Source: an uncultured Phycisphaerales bacterium
Lineage (GTDB): Bacteria; Planctomycetota; Phycisphaerae; UBA1845; CAIVHJ01
Assembly (NCBI GenBank): GCA_903905665.1
Contig: CAIVHJ010000157.1
Span: forward strand, 1-18,247
Reading direction: 5' to 3'
Length of the DNA stretch: 18,247 nucleotides
Below are positions 6,673 through 14,807 of the stretch, one piece after another. The translations under genes were made by a program, and so were the position numbers. The notes below the pieces were generated by a model. That model saw only the letters and a list, made by a program, of their open reading frames with translations, searched no databases and had not been told where the DNA came from. The stretch's first letter is position 1. Each line of letters opens with the position of its first letter.

Positions 6673-9516
6673 ATGCTCCGACAAATCACGCTGACAATCA
6701 ATGGAGAAAAAGCCACGCTGAGCGTTCCTCCGGAGCGCACGTTGCTGGAACTTCTCAAGAACGATTGTCATCTGGGAGGAATCAAAACGGGGTGCGGGAT
6801 CGGCGAGTGCGGCGCGTGCACGATCATCATGAACGGTCAGCCGGTCAACGCATGCCTGATTCTGGCGGTCGAGGCGGACGGCAGTGAAATCCGAACAATC
6901 GAAGGGGAATCCGACGGGGAACATTTGTCGGATCTGCAGCAGGCATTTATCGACTTTGGGGCGGTGCAATGCGGTTTCTGCACGCCCGGCGTGTTGATGT
7001 CGGCGCGGGCTTTGCTGATGCGCAATGCCGATCCGACGCGAGAAGAGATCATCGAAGCCGTGTCCGGCAATTTGTGTCGTTGCACAGGATACAAACCGAT
7101 CATCGACGCCATTGAAGCGGTCGCTCGCGCACGAAAAACAGGCGGCTATCAGGCCACCAGCGATGCGTCAGCGCCTTATGTGGGCGGCGCCGCCAAACGC
7201 ATCGACGGAGTTGAGAAAGTCACCGGAACCGCCCAGTTCGTGCATGACATGCTGCTGCCGGGGATGTTGTTTGCCCGCATCAAAACTTCACCCCATGCTT
7301 CGGCGAGAATCGTGCGCGTTGCCACCGAACAAGCCGCCTCCATGCCGGGAGTACGGGCTGTGCTCGTGGGAAAGGACTTGCCCTACAAGGTCGGACTTTA
7401 CATGCAGGACAAAGACATCCTGGCTCGGGATTGTGTGCGATATCAGGGTGAAGCCGTCGCCGCCGTTGCTGCCGACACCGAAGTTCAGGCCCGGGCTGCC
7501 TGCGAAGCCATCGAAATCGAATACGACGTTCTTAAACCCGTGCTCGATGTGAAGGAATCATACTCACAGCGCACCCAGCTGGTTCATGAACAACTCGGTG
7601 AGTATTCGTGGATGAAGGGTGTCTTTTTCCCCGAACCGGGAAGCAATATCGCCCATCACCAGAAAATCCGAAAAGGGGATGTCGGCGCGGGATTTTCCAA
7701 GGCGGACCTGGTGACGGAAAACGAATTCAGCAATCCCCCCGTACAGCATGTTCCGATGGAGACCCACACCGCCATCGCTCAGGTAAAAGTCGGCGGAAGA
7801 GTCGAAATCATCACATCCGCCCAATCCCCTTATACCGTGCGGAACCTTCTGTGCCATACGTTCGGTCTGGCGCTTTCGAATGTGCGGGTTCGTGTACCTT
7901 ATGTCGGAGGCGGGTTCGGCGGAAAGGCTGGTATCCATCTGGAACCGCTGGTTTATTGTCTCTCCAAAGCCGCCAAGGGCCGCCCGGTAAAAATGACCTG
8001 TACCCGGGAGGAAGAATTCAACACGATGCCCTCTCGACAGGGATTGAATAGTCTGATCAAAACCGGTGTGACCAAGGACGGAAAAATCACGGCGCTGGAA
8101 ATCCGCTATCTGTGGGATGCCGGCGCCTATGCCGATTATGGAGTCAACGTCGGCCGGGCGGCCGCTTATTCGGGCGCGGGCCCTTATCACATTCCCCATT
8201 GCAAAATCGATTCATTGGTCGTCTATACCAACAAGGTTTTCGGAACGGCTTATCGCGGGTTCGGCCACCTCGAAGTGCTCTGGGCGATCGAGCGCAACAT
8301 GGACCTCGTCGCCAAAAAACTGGGAATGGACCCCTTTGAATTTCGAATGAGAAATTTGCTCCGCACCGGCGACACGACCATCACCGGTGAGCCTTTCACG
8401 GATCATCACGGCCGTCCTGACAAATGTCTGGAGCTCGTCGCGTCCGAAATCGGCTGGCGCAATCGAAAACCGGACGCAACCGGCGGGAAGTTTTCGGGGA
8501 AGGTGCGCGGCATGGGCGTTGCGATGCTCCACAAGGCGCCGGCGATGCCCACGTTCACTTCATGTTCCGTCGTCATCAAATTCAACGAAGATGCTTCAAC
8601 CAATCTGTTGGTCAGCGGGATCGACTATGGACAGGGTACCTATACCGCCCTGACCCAGATTGCCGCAGACGAACTGAAAATCCCCATGGATAAAATTCGC
8701 GTGTCATGGGACAGCGACACCGACTATACCCCTTACGACTGGCAAACGGTGGCGAGCCGATTGACCGTTATGGGCGGCAGAGCGACGATCGAAGCAGCCC
8801 GGGATTGCATCAACCAGATTCGGCAAACAGCTTCGCAGGCGCTGAACGTCCCCGTGGATTCGCTGGTGTGCGAAAACAGCCGTGTGTTTGTCAAAAGCAA
8901 TCCATCACAGGGCCTGGATTATCGCCAGGTCGTGATGGGTTTCATCTATCCCAACGGCAACAGCATCGGCGGGCCGGTGATCGGTCGCGGCCGCTACATC
9001 GCGCATGGACTGACCCATCTTGATCCGGAAACGGGACAAGGGTTGCCTGCGCTGGACTGGACGTACGGCGCTCATGCCGCACTCATCGAAGTGGACACCG
9101 AGACCGGCGAAATCGAAGTGCTCAAGATTGCGTCCGCTTTTGACGTGGGCAAGGTGATCAACGAGCAACAATGCCGTTGTCAGGTGATCGGCGGCGTGGT
9201 GCAGGGACTGGGTTCGGCTCTGAGCGAAAAATTCGTGTTCAACAAAGAGGGCCGTTTTCTGAATGCGACGCTCAAGGATTACAAAATTCCGACCGCCAAG
9301 GACATTCCGCGCGAATCCGTTGCACTCTTCATCGAAACTCCGCATCCGGAAGGTCCCTACGGGGCGCGCGGCGTGGCGGAACATCCGATGATCTCGGTCC
9401 CGAGCGTCATCGGCAACGCACTCGCCAATGCCACGGGGATCGAGATGCACGAATTCCCGCTCGATCCGGAAAAAGTCTATTTGGCGCTGAAGAAGAATCG
9501 CAGACTTGTTCCCTGA
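6673..9516 (+). CDS. molybdenum hydroxylase: fused 2Fe-2S and molybdopterin-binding subunit
   Basis: Two usual subunits are joined in 947 residues. Residues 1-155 form the small subunit: a plant-type 2Fe-2S site (C41, C46, C49, C61, within GCGIGECGAC) and the second cluster (C100, C103, C135, C137; CGFCTPG...NLCRCTGY). From about 170 the xanthine dehydrogenase/aldehyde oxidase domain follows, with VPMETH near 360, GGGFGGK at 412-418, AYRGFGHLEV, and the C-terminal GARGVAE, where Glu903 is the likely catalytic base. Such enzymes hydroxylate a carbon next to a ring nitrogen, or an aldehyde. The ATG at 6673 has GGAAGG eight bases upstream; an in-frame GTG at 6652 is less well placed. The FAD subunit is the preceding gene. 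The substrate is not readable from sequence; the heterocycle-linked neighbours suggest a purine, pyrimidine or similar ring. Confidence 0.9.
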   Translation: MLRQITLTINGEKATLSVPPERTLLELLKNDCHLGGIKTGCGIGECGACTIIMNGQPVNACLILAVEADGSEIRTIEGESDGEHLSDLQQAFIDFGAVQCGFCTPGVLMSARALLMRNADPTREEIIEAVSGNLCRCTGYKPIIDAIEAVARARKTGGYQATSDASAPYVGGAAKRIDGVEKVTGTAQFVHDMLLPGMLFARIKTSPHASARIVRVATEQAASMPGVRAVLVGKDLPYKVGLYMQDKDILARDCVRYQGEAVAAVAADTEVQARAACEAIEIEYDVLKPVLDVKESYSQRTQLVHEQLGEYSWMKGVFFPEPGSNIAHHQKIRKGDVGAGFSKADLVTENEFSNPPVQHVPMETHTAIAQVKVGGRVEIITSAQSPYTVRNLLCHTFGLALSNVRVRVPYVGGGFGGKAGIHLEPLVYCLSKAAKGRPVKMTCTREEEFNTMPSRQGLNSLIKTGVTKDGKITALEIRYLWDAGAYADYGVNVGRAAAYSGAGPYHIPHCKIDSLVVYTNKVFGTAYRGFGHLEVLWAIERNMDLVAKKLGMDPFEFRMRNLLRTGDTTITGEPFTDHHGRPDKCLELVASEIGWRNRKPDATGGKFSGKVRGMGVAMLHKAPAMPTFTSCSVVIKFNEDASTNLLVSGIDYGQGTYTALTQIAADELKIPMDKIRVSWDSDTDYTPYDWQTVASRLTVMGGRATIEAARDCINQIRQTASQALNVPVDSLVCENSRVFVKSNPSQGLDYRQVVMGFIYPNGNSIGGPVIGRGRYIAHGLTHLDPETGQGLPALDWTYGAHAALIEVDTETGEIEVLKIASAFDVGKVINEQQCRCQVIGGVVQGLGSALSEKFVFNKEGRFLNATLKDYKIPTAKDIPRESVALFIETPHPEGPYGARGVAEHPMISVPSVIGNALANATGIEMHEFPLDPEKVYLALKKNRRLVP

Positions 9517-9577
9517 CACACTGACCGGATTCAATTTGTGGTCGCATTAGAGATGCGGACGTTGGGGAATGTCGTTG

Positions 9578-9583
9578 TATAAT
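9578..9583 (+). promoter_or_regulatory. possible -10 element before the fdrA-like gene
   Basis: A perfect TATAAT lies 43 bases before the chosen start, inside the longest gap of the operon (110 bp). No good -35 sits at 17 bp (the bases there are GCGGAC), so it is only a candidate internal promoter for the last four genes. Confidence 0.25.
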
Positions 9584-9626
9584 GGGTGCTGCTCTATCCT
9601 CACGAAGCAAAGGGGCGATATACCGA

Positions 9627-11186
9627 GTGTCTGATATGCCGAATCATGTCATCATTCTTAAAGATTCTTACTACGATTCCGTTCTCCTGATGCGAATATC
9701 ACGAGAGGTCAAGTCGCTGGCCGGGATTGAAGATGCCGCCGTGGTCATGGCGACACCGCAAAACAAATCCCTGCTTTCCTCCGCCGGTTACTCCGATCCC
9801 GAAATGGACAAAGCCGGTCCCAATGATCTGATCATCGTGGTTCGGAGTACGAATATTGAGCGGGACAAGATAGAGAGTGCGATTGCGGACCTGCTCAAAG
9901 CGGATCGCCATATCGAAGAATCCGAACATCAGCCGCGATCGCTAACTGCGGCATTGCGGACAGCATCCGAAATCAATCTGGCGATCATTTCCGTGCCCGG
10001 TCTTTACGCCGCTCGTGAAGCGCGACGAGCACTGGAGCGGGGTTTACATGTTCTGCTGTTTTCCGACAACGTGTCCATCGAAGACGAAATTTCCTTGAAA
10101 TTGCAAGCCCTCCGGCGTGGTTTGCTCATGATGGGTCCGGATTGCGGAACGGCGATCATTAACGGCAAGCCGTTGGCGTTTGCCAACGTCGTTCGGTCGG
10201 GATCGATCGGGATTGTCGGGGCGTCGGGGACCGGAATCCAGGAGATGACTTGCTGCATCCATCGCCTCGGCGGCGGGATTTCGCAGGCGATCGGAACGGG
10301 CGGGCGGGACTTGTCGGATCGTGTCGGCGGAATGATGACGATTCAGGGCATCGAAATGCTGTCGGCGGACCCAACTACCCAGGTGATCGTCGTCATCTCC
10401 AAACCCCCGTCACCGCAGGTAGCCGAGAGCGTGTTAAAATCGCTCGCCAAGGCGAGCAAGCCAGCCGTGGTGCATTTCGTGGGAGCAAACGAGTCAAGTC
10501 TGGACCGAAAGAAAAATGCGATCGTTTTTGCCGATTCGCTCGCGGGTGCGGCTGAGGCTGCCTGCCGTCTTGTCGGGTTTACCGCCGGGACCGAAGCGAT
10601 TTCGTCGATCGATCCGGGACTTGTTTCGAGATTGTCGGCGCAACTTCGCCCCGATACAAAACTGCGAGGCTTGTTTTGCGGTGGAACCACCGGACAGGAA
10701 GCCCTCGCACTGCTTTCTCGAGAGAAACTTGAAATCAGGTCCAATCTCCAGAAAGACAAAACCCTGCGAATTACAGGGACACAGTGCGTGTCGGGCCATG
10801 TGATTTTGGACCTCGGCGACGATGCGTTCACGGTCGGTCGTCCCCACCCGATGATCGAACCTGTTTTGCGAAACGAGCGACTGCACCTTGAAATGCAGGA
10901 CTCCGAGGTCGGCGTATTGCTGTTCGATTGCCTGCTTGGTTATGGTTCGCACGAAGACCCGGCGGGGATTTTGGCGGAAGGCGTCAGATCGTCGCGAGCA
11001 ATCGCGCGCCAACGGAGTACCGAGTTGGTGGCCGTGGCCTCGATTACAGGAACAGAACTGGACCCGCAAGGATATCAGAACCAGAAACACAAACTTGAGG
11101 ATGCCGACGTGATCGTTATGGAGAACAATCGTCAGGCGGTTCTGCTCGCGGCGGCGGTACTCAAGCAATGTGCTTCGCATCACTGA
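9627..11186 (+). CDS. fdrA: FdrA-like protein (AllF-type subunit of oxamate carbamoyltransferase-like complex)
   Basis: FdrA proteins are built like succinyl-CoA synthetase alpha subunits. This 519-residue copy shows the family N-terminus MPNHVIILKDSYYDSVLLM, then MGPDCGTAIINGKPLAF (169-185), the nucleotide/CoA-like loop GIVGASGTGIQE (195-206), GTGGRDLSDRVGG, and a second Rossmann-like half starting GLFCGGTTGQEAL. In E. coli, FdrA (AllF) was reported to act with YlbE (AllG) and YlbF (AllH) as oxamate carbamoyltransferase in allantoin breakdown; homologues of both follow here. I chose GTG 9627 because AGGGGC (9611-9616) is ten bases upstream. ATG 9636 is possible; the far ATG 9582 has no ribosome site and adds residues not typical of the family. 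The ligand in this organism need not be oxamate. Confidence 0.85.
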   Translation: MSDMPNHVIILKDSYYDSVLLMRISREVKSLAGIEDAAVVMATPQNKSLLSSAGYSDPEMDKAGPNDLIIVVRSTNIERDKIESAIADLLKADRHIEESEHQPRSLTAALRTASEINLAIISVPGLYAAREARRALERGLHVLLFSDNVSIEDEISLKLQALRRGLLMMGPDCGTAIINGKPLAFANVVRSGSIGIVGASGTGIQEMTCCIHRLGGGISQAIGTGGRDLSDRVGGMMTIQGIEMLSADPTTQVIVVISKPPSPQVAESVLKSLAKASKPAVVHFVGANESSLDRKKNAIVFADSLAGAAEAACRLVGFTAGTEAISSIDPGLVSRLSAQLRPDTKLRGLFCGGTTGQEALALLSREKLEIRSNLQKDKTLRITGTQCVSGHVILDLGDDAFTVGRPHPMIEPVLRNERLHLEMQDSEVGVLLFDCLLGYGSHEDPAGILAEGVRSSRAIARQRSTELVAVASITGTELDPQGYQNQKHKLEDADVIVMENNRQAVLLAAAVLKQCASHH

Positions 11187-11200
11187 CTTTCGGAGCAAGC

Positions 11201-12661
11201 ATGAACACCGGTGCCCGGTCAAATTTATTTCAAAACGACCTCGTGGTTGTGAATATGGGTCTGGCCTCGTTCGGCGAGAATCTGCGTCGCACGGGAACTC
11301 GGGTGGTACAGGTGGACTGGCGACCCGAAGCGCGGGGAAATCCCGAAATGCTGGCTGCACTGGATCTCCTGCGCGGGACGGATGGGGAATTGTTGCCGGA
11401 AATCACAACCGCCAATACCGAGGCCGTAAGCCGCCTGCTCAAGGCAAGACCGACCATCACAGGCATCGGGCGTGCGATCGACTTGATTCCGGAAATGAAG
11501 AAAAACCTCGTCCTTCACGCGGGACCTCCCGTGAGTTGGGAACGAATGTGCGGGCCGATGCGCGGGGCGGTGATCGGCGGTCTGATCTATGAAGGATTGG
11601 CGAAAAATCCCGACGAAGCTGCCAGTCTGGCGGCTTCGGGCAGGATTGCATTTGATCCCTGCCATCACCACCAGTCTGTGGGTCCGATGGCAGGGGTGAT
11701 TACCGCGTCCATGCCGGTCTGGATTGTAGAAAACACGACGTTCCAAAATCGTGCCTACTCGACGCTGAACGAGGGGTTGGGCAAAGTTCTTCGTTACGGC
11801 GCCTACTCGGATGAAGTCATTCAGCGGCTCCGCTGGATGGAGCGCGTTCTTGCGCCGGTCCTCGCCGAGGCGATCGCTCTGCACGGTCCGATCGACCTTG
11901 TAAATCTCATCGCGCAGGCCCTTCAGATGGGTGACGAGGTTCACAACCGCAACCGCGCAGCTACCTCCCTGCTGATCCGCGAACTCGCACCGCATCTGGT
12001 CTCAACAAAGGCCGGAGCCGATAAAGTGGCCGAAGTCCTGCGGTTCATGCACACCAACGATCACTTTTTCCTAAACCTTAGTATGGCCGCCTGCAAATCT
12101 GCGCTCGACCCAACGCTGGGAATCGCAAACAGTACCATGATCTCCACTATGGCCCGAAACGGCACCGATTTTGGAATCCGCGTTTCCGGCCTCGGAAATC
12201 GCTGGTTCACGGCGTCGTCTCCGAAAGTAGATGGGCTTTATTTGCCCGGATTCAGCGAAGCCGATGCCGCCCCCGATATCGGTGATTCGGTCATCACAGA
12301 AACGGCGGGTCTGGGCGGTTTTGCGATGGCTGCGGCGCCCGCGATCGTCCAATTCGTCGGCGGAAACGTGTCGCGCGCACTCGCGTTTACCCGCGACATG
12401 TACGAAATTACGCTCGCGGAAAATCCTGCCTATCGAATCCCGACGCTCGATTTTCGCGGAACTCCGACCGGGATCGAACTGACCCGCGTTGTGGCGGAAG
12501 GAATCCTGCCGGTGGTCAACACGGGGATTGCTCACCGCGAACCGGGAATTGGAATGGTCGGCGCGGGGCTGGTCAGACCACCCATGGCGTGTTTTGAGGC
12601 AGCGCTTCAAGCGTTTTCAAAAACCTTTCGTAACGTCACGAACCCACAGGAGAAACGATAA
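11201..12661 (+). CDS. DUF1116 protein (YlbE/AllG-like)
   Basis: This 486-residue protein has the DUF1116 pattern: VVNMGLASFGENLR at the start, LHAGPPVSWERMCGPMRGA, FDPCHHHQSVGPMAGV, MPVWIVENTTFQNRAYSTL, and the late blocks MARNGTDFGIRVSG and TETAGLGGFAMAAAPAIV. The His/Cys-rich DPCHHH and the conserved Glu and Asn positions are likely binding sites, but no residue role is established to my knowledge. In E. coli the homologue is a subunit of oxamate carbamoyltransferase. ATG 11201 has GGAG five bases upstream and lies 14 bases after the fdrA stop; the in-frame ATG 11168, inside fdrA, has no such site. The stop shares one base with the next start (TAATG). Confidence 0.87.
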   Translation: MNTGARSNLFQNDLVVVNMGLASFGENLRRTGTRVVQVDWRPEARGNPEMLAALDLLRGTDGELLPEITTANTEAVSRLLKARPTITGIGRAIDLIPEMKKNLVLHAGPPVSWERMCGPMRGAVIGGLIYEGLAKNPDEAASLAASGRIAFDPCHHHQSVGPMAGVITASMPVWIVENTTFQNRAYSTLNEGLGKVLRYGAYSDEVIQRLRWMERVLAPVLAEAIALHGPIDLVNLIAQALQMGDEVHNRNRAATSLLIRELAPHLVSTKAGADKVAEVLRFMHTNDHFFLNLSMAACKSALDPTLGIANSTMISTMARNGTDFGIRVSGLGNRWFTASSPKVDGLYLPGFSEADAAPDIGDSVITETAGLGGFAMAAAPAIVQFVGGNVSRALAFTRDMYEITLAENPAYRIPTLDFRGTPTGIELTRVVAEGILPVVNTGIAHREPGIGMVGAGLVRPPMACFEAALQAFSKTFRNVTNPQEKR

Positions 12662-13530
12662 TGAAGCTAATTGATCTGACAATTCCGCTCGGCATTGCTA
12701 CTCCTCCATGGCCCACTTACGAACCTTTGCAGATCAAGTATTTCAAGCGTCTCGCGCCCAACGGTGCGAACGGGCAAGTGCTGACGCATTCCAACCACCT
12801 CGGAACTCATCTCGACGGCGAGATTCACTTTTACACTGCCGGCAGGGACATTGCATCACTGCCGCTCGACTTTTTGGTCAGCGACGGCGTTATCGTCGAT
12901 CTTTCCGACGCGGTGGGGGCCTATGACATTTACACATCCGCCATGGTTGAGGAGCGAGTCGAAGTCCGCGAAGGCGATATTTTGATCATTCACACCGGTT
13001 TTCATCACTATGGCTGGGACCAGCCCACGGCGGACGAAATCGCTTATATGGTCAAACATCCGGGACCGGATCGTGAATTCGCCGACTGGGCCAAACGCAA
13101 GAAAATCAAATGGATAGGCGTGGACTGCGGCAGTGCCGACCATCCGATGAACACCATCATTCGAGACTGGATGCCCCGTCAGGCGCGCGAGGCAGATGCG
13201 CACTTCAAGACCCAATACGGCAAAACGCTCGCGCAGGTTTTCGACGATTCCAAGTATCAGCTGATGCATCTGGAGATGTTCAACAAAGGCATCATCCATG
13301 CGGAGTGTCTGGGCGGCGACATCGATTTGCTGCTGAACCAGCGATGCACGATCGGATGTTTCCCCTGGCGCTTCGTCGATGGCGAAAGTTCAATTTCCCG
13401 CATTGTGGCTTTCGTCGAAGACCGGCATTATCAGAATCTCATGACGACCAAATCGAAGTGTACCTTGACCAAGTTTGGAGACATCGCCGGCGCACAGCAC
13501 CCGGAATTGCACGGGAAGAAGTCTCATTGA
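12661..13530 (+). CDS. cyclase-family (kynurenine formamidase-like) metal-dependent hydrolase
   Basis: The 289-residue protein belongs to the putative cyclase family (PF04199), which includes kynurenine formamidase and isatin hydrolase: Mn- or Zn-dependent enzymes that hydrolyse amides, lactams or related bonds. The metal motif HxGTHxDxxxH is present as HLGTHLDGEIHF (H46, H50, D52, H56), with Glu54 where many members have Pro. Further blocks are GDILIIHTGFHHYG, WIGVDCGSADHPMN and the C-terminal CTIGCFPWRFVDGESS. It is longer than the usual 210-270 residues. AGGAG lies before the ATG, which overlaps the DUF1116 stop. It sits between the DUF1116 and DUF2877 genes, so it probably prepares or consumes the carbamoylated intermediate of that complex. 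Opening of a cyclic ureide or imide is my inference. Confidence 0.85.
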   Translation: MKLIDLTIPLGIATPPWPTYEPLQIKYFKRLAPNGANGQVLTHSNHLGTHLDGEIHFYTAGRDIASLPLDFLVSDGVIVDLSDAVGAYDIYTSAMVEERVEVREGDILIIHTGFHHYGWDQPTADEIAYMVKHPGPDREFADWAKRKKIKWIGVDCGSADHPMNTIIRDWMPRQAREADAHFKTQYGKTLAQVFDDSKYQLMHLEMFNKGIIHAECLGGDIDLLLNQRCTIGCFPWRFVDGESSISRIVAFVEDRHYQNLMTTKSKCTLTKFGDIAGAQHPELHGKKSH

Positions 13531-14369
13531 ACATCGCACCTTTGAGAATTGGCTGCCTGGCTCACGAGGCCATCGCTCTCGCTCACGAGGGCCGGGTCGT
13601 TTCGACATTTCCCCACGCTGCCAACATTCTTCTGGACGGCGGTTTCCTTATTACGCTCTTGCCGCTCCACGTCCCCATGCATCCCTGGGCGATTGGACCC
13701 GTGTGCGGCTTGGCGTCTCTATTTGTTGGAGAGCAGGCTCAGGTTGATTCCCAGCGGCTGGTCGTCAACTCGATGGTGATTGATCTTTCAGATGCAGAAA
13801 TCGCGAATCTCGCAATTACGACTCGACTTGCCAAACCCTGTTCTGCCGCGATTCTTGACCACTTGGAATTCTGGGTGAAAAGTGGGTCTGCTCCTGATGC
13901 ACCACATGCGATCGGGGCACAGGAACGCATCGAGAAAGCGTTAGGCTCATTCTCGTCCGCAGGCGATGTAGATTTGCTTGCGTCTGTGGTGGGGACTGGG
14001 GAAGGGCTTACTCCGTCAGGCGATGATGTCATACTGGGAGTTCTGGCTGCGCTGGATTTTGTCTCCTCGTTGGATTCGCAAGCACGCCTCATCCGGCAAA
14101 GATTGATCCATCAACTCTCTCAACGTCTGGAGCGACAAACCTCTCTGATCTCTGTACAGATGCTGCGGGCAGCCTTCGTGGGCCAGTATCCCGAACCCAT
14201 CGTCGCATTGACATACGCCCTGAGCAAGCAGAATGTTTCTTCCGGCGACATCGACCATGCAACTGCCGAACTATGCGCCATCGGTCATCGTTCGGGTCTT
14301 GATATCTTGCGCGGCATTGTAACCACCCTGCGCTGGGCGACCCCCACTACTACTCCCGTGTTCACCTGA
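13527..14369 (+). CDS. DUF2877 protein (YlbF/AllH-like)
   Basis: The 280-residue protein carries the DUF2877 hallmark GTGEGLTPSGDD (156-167) followed by a hydrophobic helix, and an N-terminal half beginning NIAPLRIGCLAHEAIAL. The E. coli homologue is the third subunit of oxamate carbamoyltransferase. I set the start at TTG 13527, which overlaps the cyclase stop as TTGA. No ATG or GTG in this frame lies nearby, and the frame upstream runs through the cyclase gene without homology. A TTG start in a 4-base overlap suggests translation coupled to the cyclase gene. It is the last gene of the operon; an AT-rich patch and an IS701-like element follow, so later genes may have been lost or displaced. 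Confidence 0.82.
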   Translation: MNIAPLRIGCLAHEAIALAHEGRVVSTFPHAANILLDGGFLITLLPLHVPMHPWAIGPVCGLASLFVGEQAQVDSQRLVVNSMVIDLSDAEIANLAITTRLAKPCSAAILDHLEFWVKSGSAPDAPHAIGAQERIEKALGSFSSAGDVDLLASVVGTGEGLTPSGDDVILGVLAALDFVSSLDSQARLIRQRLIHQLSQRLERQTSLISVQMLRAAFVGQYPEPIVALTYALSKQNVSSGDIDHATAELCAIGHRSGLDILRGIVTTLRWATPTTTPVFT

Positions 14370-14717
14370 ATACGCGAATCATGACACTTCACCAACTTGT
14401 ACTCCAAGCACAACGCATACTCCAACCACTACTCCAATTCCTATGCAGACTCAAACTCTTACTACGGCCCCAACTCCTGCTGAGATTATTTCTCATTATC
14501 ATTTTTATTTTTATTCCTTTTATTAAAAAAAGATTAGTTTTATACATTATTATATGGGCTTTAATTTCTTTTTCAATTCGCGCAAAAAGATTTTCAGAAA
14601 ATTCTTTTCGAACATTAAATACGTTAATTGTTATTTATTAAATACAATATCGGTGGATCATCCACCGGGCAAAATGACGTGAAACCGTCTTTCGCCTGTG
14701 ATTATTTTGGGGGTACT
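14370..14717. other. non-coding, low-complexity then AT-rich stretch
   Basis: No credible gene. From 14385 to 14490 a 6-base rhythm is seen with TACTCCAA at 14400, 14418 and 14430. From about 14491 to 14650 the sequence is strongly AT-rich, unlike the operon before it. An 86-codon frame (14381-14641) crosses both parts but has no ribosome site, and its Leu/Ile/Phe content follows from the base composition. The stretch may be foreign or decayed DNA between the operon end and the IS701-like insertion. Confidence 0.5.
14651..14667. repeat. short hairpin downstream of the operon
   Basis: CGGTGGAT and ATCCACCG are perfect complements around one central base; a realistic stem is CGGTGG/CCACCG with loop ATCAT. 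No T-run follows on either strand, so an intrinsic terminator is not demonstrated, although it lies where the operon transcript should end. Confidence 0.35.
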
Positions 14718-14734
14718 TAACACTACAACGCTAA
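14718..14734 (+). repeat. left terminal inverted repeat of the IS701-like element
   Basis: TAACACTACAACGCTAA is exactly reverse-complementary to 16258-16274. Confidence 0.85.
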
Positions 14735-14771
14735 GAAGGCTCAAGTTTTTTCAGGCGGCGGCTCGATGATA

Positions 14772-14798
14772 CTCCTGGGTAACCCTTATACTCAGGAG
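14772..14798 (+). promoter_or_regulatory. possible hairpin masking the transposase ribosome site
   Basis: CTCCTG (14772-14777) can pair with CAGGAG (14793-14798), which contains most of the AGGAGGT site used by the transposase start at 14808. Such pairing would lower translation from transcripts that enter from outside the element. This is inference from base pairing only. Confidence 0.35.
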
Positions 14799-14807
14799 GT
14801 CATAAGC

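Noticed and set aside
13110..13526. N-terminal extension of the DUF2877 frame into the cyclase gene
   Set aside because: The extension is out of frame with the conserved cyclase and resembles nothing; the DUF2877 N-terminus starts at the TTG overlapping the cyclase stop.
14381..14641. 86-codon hydrophobic frame after the DUF2877 gene
   Set aside because: No ribosome site, and the Leu/Ile/Phe content follows from an AT-rich, low-complexity stretch. A small membrane protein cannot be excluded but is not supported.
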